This document shows, piece by piece, positions 5,940 through 9,531 of a DNA stretch of 9,531 nucleotides. Below the pieces are notes generated by a model. It had not been told where the DNA came from. It ran no database searches and was given only the letters and a program-made list of their open reading frames with translations. The stretch's first letter is position 1. The number at the start of each line of letters is the position of its first letter. The translations under genes were made by a program, and so were the position numbers. Origin of the DNA: Candidatus Omnitrophota bacterium (GTDB lineage Bacteria > Omnitrophota > Gorgyraeia > 1-14-0-20-64-10 > JACQQZ01); assembly GCA_016206755.1 (NCBI GenBank), contig JACQQZ010000086.1:1-9531 (forward strand), given 5' to 3'.

Positions 5940-6521
5940 ATGGCACTGACACCTTCGACCATGTTGGCTCTCGGAACAAAAGCCCCCGCTTTCGATTTGC
6001 CGGATGTCGTCAGCGGGAAAAAAGTTTCTCTGGAAAAATTCTCCGGCTCAAAGCCATTTTTGGTGATGTTCATCTGCCAGCATTGTCCCTATGTCCAGCA
6101 CGTGAAGTCGGAATTGGCTCGATTGGGCAAGGACTACATGGCCAAAGGGGTCGGGGTTGTGGCGATCAGCTCGAACGACGCGGCCAATTATCCTGAGGAT
6201 GCGCCCGGCAAGCTGAAGGCGTTTGCCCAAGAAATGAAATTTACGTTCCCATTGCTCTATGATGAAACGCAAGCAGTGGCCAAAGCTTATTCGGCGGCAT
6301 GCACCCCGGACTTCTTTCTCTTTGATCGGAAAAGAGAGTTGGTTTATCGGGGACAGCTCGATGACAGCCGCCCCGGAAACGGCAAAGCGGTCACCGGGAA
6401 AGATCTGCGCGCAGCATTGGACGCTCTTTTAGAAGGCCGCCCTGTGCACGACGATCAAAAACCTTCCATCGGGTGCAACATCAAATGGAAGAAGGGGCAA
6501 GAGCCGGCTTCATTTGCTTAG
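5940..6521 (+). CDS. Peroxiredoxin-like (PRX-like 1) thioredoxin-fold redoxin
   Basis: A 193-residue AhpC/TSA-type protein. The N-terminal LGTKAPAFDLPDV (11-23) is the usual peroxiredoxin opening. Next comes the family signature MFICQHCPYVQHV, with Cys46 and Cys49 in a CxxC arrangement, then VVAISSND (73-80), YPEDAPGKLKAFA (84-96) and the cis-Pro loop CTPDFFLFD (121-129). The C-terminal signature is IGCNIKWK (177-184). These are the marks of the uncharacterised PRX-like 1 group, widespread in bacteria and assumed to act in thiol redox or peroxide chemistry. There is no signal peptide, so it is cytoplasmic. It has its own promoter and a strong AGGAGG site. Its last 41 bases overlap the end of trmB on the other strand; because the conserved C-terminal motif lies just before the stop, the overlap appears genuine. 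Confidence 0.9.
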   Translation: MALTPSTMLALGTKAPAFDLPDVVSGKKVSLEKFSGSKPFLVMFICQHCPYVQHVKSELARLGKDYMAKGVGVVAISSNDAANYPEDAPGKLKAFAQEMKFTFPLLYDETQAVAKAYSAACTPDFFLFDRKRELVYRGQLDDSRPGNGKAVTGKDLRAALDALLEGRPVHDDQKPSIGCNIKWKKGQEPASFA

Positions 6522-7446
6522 CCAGCAATTCCATCGCCCGCCCAACCGCTTGCGTCGGTAGGACGGGGCATCCCCGCGCCGGACGGATCATCCACGAAGC
6601 CCCTGCCCGGGAAAAATCCACCCAAAATTCCTGAACGAGATTTTCTTCCACCACCACCACGCGCAGCATGCCGCGCTCGCGCTGGGCGTCGTAGAGAAAT
6701 TCTTTAAACCCAATGACTGCCTCCCCGCGCTCATCTTGAGGGTGGAACTGTTTTGGATCCCAGTGCGGTACCGCAAAGCTTTTCATAAAGCGCCTTTCTT
6801 TTTTCGGCCAATCCGGATGGGTCTGTTTCTCCAGCTTCAGTTGAGTGAACTTGTTTTGCCCTTGAGACATCCACTTGCGTTCATAATGGGTGTTCAATTC
6901 CGGGTTGATCCGTTGTTGTTGAGCTCGAAAACCCGTTGCTTCAATCCGCTCCAAAATCCAATCCGAAAATTCCTGGCGGTCCGTGACAATATGGATGACC
7001 CCGCCTTCTTCAAGCCGGTTGTTGGCCAGATGAAGAAGTGAAGACTGAAAAAGCCGGTGCTTGGCCTTGCGTTCGGAGGGCCAGGGAATCGGGAACAAGC
7101 AGACAATTTCTTGAATGGATTTCGGAGAAAAGAGCCAGTCCAGTGCAACCCGGCCGTCGCAGCGCATGACGCGGACGTTGGCGAGCTTGCGGCTTGCGAT
7201 TTCATGCAGGGCGGCATGAATGGCTCCCCAGGTCAGTTCAAATCCCACAAAGTCCCGCTCGGGGCGCAGCTGGGCCTGACGCGCCAGAAATTCCCCGCGG
7301 CCAAATCCGATTTCTATGCTCAAAGGGGCCCGGCGGCCGAATACTTTTTCCCAAGAGATGGGGCAATCTTCCGGCGGCCAAGGGAGAAAAGATTCGAAAG
7401 AGGGATCAAATTTTCTGAATGCGATGGAAGATCGTGAACGGCCCAT
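6481..7446 (-). CDS. trmB: tRNA (guanine-N7-)-methyltransferase TrmB, extended and motif-divergent
   Basis: SAM-dependent Rossmann methyltransferase expected to make m7G46 in the tRNA variable loop. SAM motif I is IEIGFGRGEFLARQA (44-58), followed by GFE (68-70) and the acidic CDGR at 96-99. The TrmB hallmark region is LFPIPWPSERKAKHRLFQ (117-134), then IVTD (153-156) and NTHYERKW (185-192, matching the family TKFE). In the hallmark, the usual FPDPWPKxRHxKRR has lost its Asp (Ile120), His (Lys127) and third Arg (His130), all residues reported as important in E. coli TrmB. Asp156, Thr186 and Glu189 are kept. About 110 residues follow the core; a long C-terminal extension is known from thermophile TrmB such as that of Aquifex. 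The 321 residues start at ATG 7446, which has no clear ribosome binding site. The 3' end overlaps the redoxin gene by 41 bases. Confidence 0.85.
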   Translation of the reverse strand: MGRSRSSIAFRKFDPSFESFLPWPPEDCPISWEKVFGRRAPLSIEIGFGRGEFLARQAQLRPERDFVGFELTWGAIHAALHEIASRKLANVRVMRCDGRVALDWLFSPKSIQEIVCLFPIPWPSERKAKHRLFQSSLLHLANNRLEEGGVIHIVTDRQEFSDWILERIEATGFRAQQQRINPELNTHYERKWMSQGQNKFTQLKLEKQTHPDWPKKERRFMKSFAVPHWDPKQFHPQDERGEAVIGFKEFLYDAQRERGMLRVVVVEENLVQEFWVDFSRAGASWMIRPARGCPVLPTQAVGRAMELLAKQMKPALAPSSI

Positions 7447-7469
7447 GAGAGATGTCAGCGCTGAGCTTG

Positions 7470-7478
7470 TGGTACAAT
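7470..7478 (+). promoter_or_regulatory. Extended -10 promoter of the small zinc-ribbon gene
   Basis: TGG-TACAAT (7470-7478) fits the extended -10 consensus. The predicted start of transcription, near 7485, lies only about nine bases before ATG 7494, and the sequence between shows no Shine-Dalgarno. This argues that translation starts at 7494 and not at the in-frame ATG 7452, which lies upstream of the promoter. On the other strand the same site reads TATTGT, so weak bidirectional use toward trmB is conceivable. Confidence 0.4.
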
Positions 7479-7493
7479 ACGGGCGGTTTCCCC

Positions 7494-7634
7494 ATGCAAA
7501 TTGAATGCGACATTTGCCATAAGGCAGTGGAAGACAATCTCTGTCAGATGATGCAGCAGGGGCCGGACATTCTCTATGTCTGTCCGGAATGCTTTATGAA
7601 AGCCCAAGAAGGGGATCCGGAACACCAGCCGTAA
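7494..7634 (+). CDS. 46-residue zinc-ribbon (CxxC...CxxC) protein
   Basis: The product has Cys5-x2-Cys8 (CDIC) and Cys30-x2-Cys33 (CPEC) separated by 21 residues, with a hydrophobic ILYVCPECF second knuckle. This is a classic four-Cys zinc-ribbon spacing with no further domain; Cys17 is an extra, unpaired Cys. The acidic C-terminus ends just ten bases before the convergent cyclophilin stop. An in-frame ATG at 7452 would give 60 residues, but those extra 14 residues are not zinc-ribbon-like and lie across a predicted promoter. Such mini zinc ribbons can bind nucleic acid or protein partners, but no specific function can be assigned. The gene is divergent from trmB, with 47 bases between start codons. 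Confidence 0.7.
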   Translation: MQIECDICHKAVEDNLCQMMQQGPDILYVCPECFMKAQEGDPEHQP

Positions 7635-7644
7635 CCGCGATCCG

Positions 7645-8184
7645 TTACTCCGTCACCGTCACCGATGTCATCTGGATGGGGGTCAGAGGTTTGTCTTGCG
7701 GATCGCGCGGTGCCGCAGCAATGGCCTCAACGACATCTTGACCTTTGACCACCTTACCGAACACCGAGTGCTTTCCATCCAGCCAAGGCGTTGCTGCCAA
7801 TGTAATGAAAAACTGGCTTCCGTTGGTGTTGGGGCCTGAGTTGGCCATGGAGAGAACCCCGGGCCCCTCATGCTTGAGGGCCGGCGAGAATTCATCTTCA
7901 AACTTGTAGCCGGGTCCGCCCATGCCGGTTCCCGTCGGATCTCCTGTTTGGATCATGAACCCTGGAATCACCCGGTGAAAAATGATCCCGTTGTAGAATC
8001 CTTTTTTCGTCAGAGTAAGGAAATTTTCAACTGTTTTTGGAGCTTTGTCTTGGAAGAGCCCGACAACGATGGTTCCTTTGTTCGTTTCAATGGTGACCAC
8101 GGGATTTTTTGCCTCCGAGTATGCAAAAGGTGCAACTGCCAATGCGATCAGCAGGATGAATCCAAAAATTTTCCAGTGCGACAT
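7645..8184 (-). CDS. Exported cyclophilin-type peptidyl-prolyl cis-trans isomerase
   Basis: Prolyl isomerase that helps fold proteins, here directed outside the cytoplasm by a Sec signal peptide: residues 1-23, hydrophobic core [16 protein letters not shown], likely cut after Ala-Tyr-Ser. The mature domain is a compact single cyclophilin with all active-site residues: Arg71 in [11 protein letters not shown], Phe76, Gln79, then Gln124 and Phe126 in [10 protein letters not shown], Trp134 and His139 in TPWLDGKHS. The start ATG 8184 has AGGAGG (8197-8192) seven bases upstream and overlaps the ferredoxin stop as TAATG. The frame is open further upstream but only across the ferredoxin gene. It is the last gene of the minus-strand operon, with the zinc-ribbon gene convergent ten bases away. 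The signal peptide and the operon suggest a role in envelope protein folding. Confidence 0.95.
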   Translation of the reverse strand: MSHWKIFGFILLIALAVAPFAYSEAKNPVVTIETNKGTIVVGLFQDKAPKTVENFLTLTKKGFYNGIIFHRVIPGFMIQTGDPTGTGMGGPGYKFEDEFSPALKHEGPGVLSMANSGPNTNGSQFFITLAATPWLDGKHSVFGKVVKGQDVVEAIAAAPRDPQDKPLTPIQMTSVTVTE

Positions 8185-8513
8185 TATGCGGCCTCCTGGG
8201 CTTGCGCTTGGGCGCTTTGTCCGGGGACAATTGCGCGCATTGTTTGAAGGGGTGCAACTCTCATGCCTTCGGATGTCGGATACATTCGGATGGTGTCCCA
8301 AGGACAGATTTTAACGCACTGCGTGCAACCGATGCAACGTTCCAAATCGATCTCGACAACTTTATTCACACCGTGATGTTCCGTGCCCGGCACGATTTCA
8401 ATGCAGTCCACGGGGCAGACCGTCAGACACGCTTCGCATCCGGTGCATCCGCGCTGATCGACGACGGCCAGCTGAACCGGCACCTTTTTCCGGGGGGGTT
8501 TGCCGGGCATCAT
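8184..8513 (-). CDS. 2[4Fe-4S] ferredoxin-type protein
   Basis: A 109-residue soluble protein with two complete cluster-binding motifs: Cys23-x2-Cys26-x2-Cys29-x3-Cys33-Pro and Cys60-x2-Cys63-x2-Cys66-x3-Cys70-Pro. This is the bacterial 8Fe-8S electron-carrier pattern. An insert of about 20 residues rich in His/Glu/Asn (41-56) separates the cluster motifs. A basic, Pro/Lys-rich N-terminal leader ([10 protein letters not shown]) and a 30-residue tail ending in an Ala/Gln-rich stretch flank the core. There is no signal peptide, so it should be cytoplasmic. ATG 8513 overlaps the ydbL stop (ATGA). ATG 8525, 12 bases upstream, is possible but would sit one base from the AGGAG. The stop overlaps the cyclophilin start (TAATG). 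The redox partner is unknown; no oxidoreductase lies in this window. Confidence 0.92.
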   Translation of the reverse strand: MMPGKPPRKKVPVQLAVVDQRGCTGCEACLTVCPVDCIEIVPGTEHHGVNKVVEIDLERCIGCTQCVKICPWDTIRMYPTSEGMRVAPLQTMRAIVPGQSAQAQAQEAA

Positions 8514-8929
8514 TTTTTCACCCATTCTCCTGAAGGGAGCTGGATGGAATCTCCGGGGGCTGCTTTGTTGCGCTGAACTTCGGCAAAAACCTGCTCAACG
8601 GTGGGCAGGGCATCCGCAGGCAAGTTGTTTTGTTGGACGATGGCTTTGTAGATCACCCTACGGTCTTGATTTTCCGAAGCCACCCACGCTGTCACGTCCG
8701 GCCCGCCTCCCAGCTGCGTGACCCCGCCGTCCTTATTTTCTCCCACCGATCCTTGGGCCTTGGCGGAAGCCAACTGTTGATAACGCGCTTGCCGGCCGGA
8801 AATAGCGGCTTGGACTTCCGGAGTATATTCCCTTAAATCATAAGTCGCGGCCCAGAGGGGGGAACCGATCATCTGGACCCACAGGGCGAACGCAGAAGCA
8901 ATGACCGCAGGCGCATTCGGTTTCTTCAC
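8510..8929 (-). CDS. ydbL: YdbL-family (DUF1318) periplasmic protein
   Basis: 139 residues. A signal peptide (residues 1-28, ending Trp-Ala-Ala) precedes a mature domain with the DUF1318 layout. An N-terminal helix (about 37-57, where YdbL sheds 'R..RY..L' type residues) is followed by GSVGENKDGGV (60-70), then SENQDRRVIYKAIVQQNNLPADAL (85-108, the 'N..R...Y..iA..ng' helix) and the ending [15 protein letters not shown]. YdbL lies with ydbH and ynbE in E. coli, where YdbH/YnbE form an inter-membrane phospholipid bridge and YdbL is thought to modulate it. Here the same order is kept. The start is GTG 8929, overlapping the ynbE stop as GTGA, with AAGGA (8942-8938) eight bases upstream. Confidence 0.85.
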   Translation of the reverse strand: MKKPNAPAVIASAFALWVQMIGSPLWAATYDLREYTPEVQAAISGRQARYQQLASAKAQGSVGENKDGGVTQLGGGPDVTAWVASENQDRRVIYKAIVQQNNLPADALPTVEQVFAEVQRNKAAPGDSIQLPSGEWVKK

Positions 8930-9111
8930 GGTTTCTTTCCTTCACTGACCAAATCTTCGATGCGGGTTGCTGTTTTTACAAGGCCTTTCACATCCACCGT
9001 GATGTGGGCTGGGATGTTGATGGGCCGGTTGGGGTCTCCAACAGCTTTGACCGTGCAACCTGTGAGCAAAATCAGGCCGACAATCCACGCGAGGTTCTGA
9101 AAGGCGCTCAT
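8926..9111 (-). CDS. ynbE: YnbE-like small outer-membrane lipoprotein
   Basis: 61 residues: a hydrophobic signal sequence ending in the lipobox LLTGC with lipidation Cys19, then a short mature part of about 43 residues. The mature segment PNRPINIPAHITVDVKGLV (27-45) matches the YnbE pattern of 'P.(E/R)PI.I...V.I', a beta-strand repeat thought to extend the YdbH groove to the outer membrane. A short charged C-terminal helix follows. In E. coli, YnbE multimerises and joins YdbH to make a continuous lipid path between membranes. The gene starts nine bases after the upstream YdbH-like gene and overlaps ydbL by four bases. Identification rests on size, lipobox, motif and gene order together. Confidence 0.85.
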   Translation of the reverse strand: MSAFQNLAWIVGLILLTGCTVKAVGDPNRPINIPAHITVDVKGLVKTATRIEDLVSEGKKP

Positions 9112-9120
9112 AGTTTCGAG

Positions 9121-9531
9121 TTACGGAGCACTCGTTTTGAGCCGTTTCCACAGTTGGACGATTTGCGAGAAAGCCGTCTCATGGCCGAGGCGAATGGTGA
9201 AATCCACGTTCAAATCTACAGTATACTCTGGAAGCGTCATCAGGAGAAGAGCTTTCAATTCTCCGGGACGGGTGGTGTCCAACCGTATGAGGGCGCTTTT
9301 AAATCGCACCGCTTTCCCTTGGGCGACATCGCTGCGCAACATCCTGACCCCTTCCATGTTGGGCAGGTAAGGCAGAAAAGTTTGGAAGAAAGGGGCCTGG
9401 ACTTTTCCTCCCGGTTCTTGAGTTTTGAAATGGAAGCTCAATTGGAAATTTCCGTCTGAAAATCCCGCGAAAGCAAGCGTTCCGGAAGCCAGTCCGTCCG
9501 CCCCCTCGAACAGCTCAGGACTGATATGAGA
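9121..9531 (-). CDS. ydbH: C-terminal end of a YdbH-like AsmA-superfamily inter-membrane lipid transport protein (partial)
   Basis: The frame is open from the right edge to the TAA at 9123-9121, giving the last 136 residues of a larger protein whose start is outside the window. The visible part is rich in alternating hydrophobic/polar strands, such as GTLAFAGF, VDLNVDFTIRLG and ELKALLLMTLPEYTVDLNV. It ends in a short helix (AFSQIVQLWKRLK), as expected for the C-terminal periplasmic end of a bridge-like AsmA/TamB/YdbH protein. Such proteins are anchored in the inner membrane and form a long hydrophobic groove that moves phospholipids to the outer membrane. The main support is its position directly upstream of ynbE and ydbL, the conserved E. 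coli order; the fragment alone would not be diagnostic. Confidence 0.75.
   Translation of the reverse strand, partial: SHISPELFEGADGLASGTLAFAGFSDGNFQLSFHFKTQEPGGKVQAPFFQTFLPYLPNMEGVRMLRSDVAQGKAVRFKSALIRLDTTRPGELKALLLMTLPEYTVDLNVDFTIRLGHETAFSQIVQLWKRLKTSAP

Noticed and set aside
7452..7493. Upstream ATG start for the zinc-ribbon gene (60 residues)
   Set aside because: It precedes a good extended -10 promoter, has no ribosome binding site and adds no recognisable motif.
7631..7648. GTAAC-8-GTTAC inverted repeat between the zinc-ribbon and cyclophilin stops as a bidirectional terminator
   Set aside because: Five-base stem with no T-tract on either side; too weak to call.
8185..8301. N-terminal extension of the cyclophilin frame
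   Set aside because: The extra 39 codons overlap the ferredoxin gene, and a perfect AGGAGG plus a signal peptide mark ATG 8184 as the start.
1..9531. CRISPR arrays, insertion sequences, tRNA or rRNA genes, phage or defence genes
   Set aside because: No regularly spaced repeats, transposase motifs or RNA gene signatures were seen, and nearly all sequence is accounted for by housekeeping or envelope genes.

Overview
This window looks like ordinary, densely packed chromosome from a Gram-negative (diderm) bacterium. It holds lipoproteins with lipoboxes, an exported cyclophilin, signal peptidase I and the end of a YdbH/YnbE/YdbL-type inter-membrane lipid transport locus. The moderately high G+C, GTG/TTG starts, strong AGGAGG ribosome binding sites and divergent versions of housekeeping enzymes suggest an uncultured lineage. 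A candidate-phylum bacterium, for example PVC/Omnitrophota-like, is only a guess. I see no mobile element, CRISPR array, tRNA or rRNA, and no gene-free stretch over 300 bases.

Layout, left to right. (1) 3-281 (+) is the end of a small lipoprotein. (2) 351-2099 (+) is a tight pair: a long LOG/'lysine decarboxylase-like' protein and ThrH, a HAD phosphoserine phosphatase/homoserine phosphotransferase. (3) 2096-2635 (-) is signal peptidase I, convergent with thrH and overlapping it by 4 bp. (4) 2654-5812 (+) is a run of four genes: a three-helix PQ-loop/SemiSWEET-like protein, a multi-pass membrane protein, pyruvate kinase (ATGA overlap) and a MarC-family membrane protein. (5) 5940-6521 (+) is a peroxiredoxin-like redoxin with its own extended -10 promoter and AGGAGG site. 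(6) 6481-7446 (-) is TrmB, tRNA m7G46 methyltransferase, with a C-terminal extension and a rewritten catalytic motif. It overlaps the redoxin gene tail to tail by 41 bp. (7) 7494-7634 (+) is a 46-residue zinc-ribbon protein. (8) 9531-7645 (-) is a five-gene operon in which every boundary is short or overlapping: ydbH C-terminus, ynbE, ydbL, a 2[4Fe-4S] ferredoxin and an exported cyclophilin.

The most interesting points are: the lipid-transport trio coupled to a ferredoxin and a secreted prolyl isomerase; a TrmB that lacks the canonical Asp/His/Arg of its FPDPWP motif; a pyruvate kinase with the K+-independent signature (Lys in place of Glu in the DxxGPxxR loop); and several near-identical extended -10 promoters (TGnTAnAAT), some giving very short leaders. 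I found no clear new defence or mobile system.
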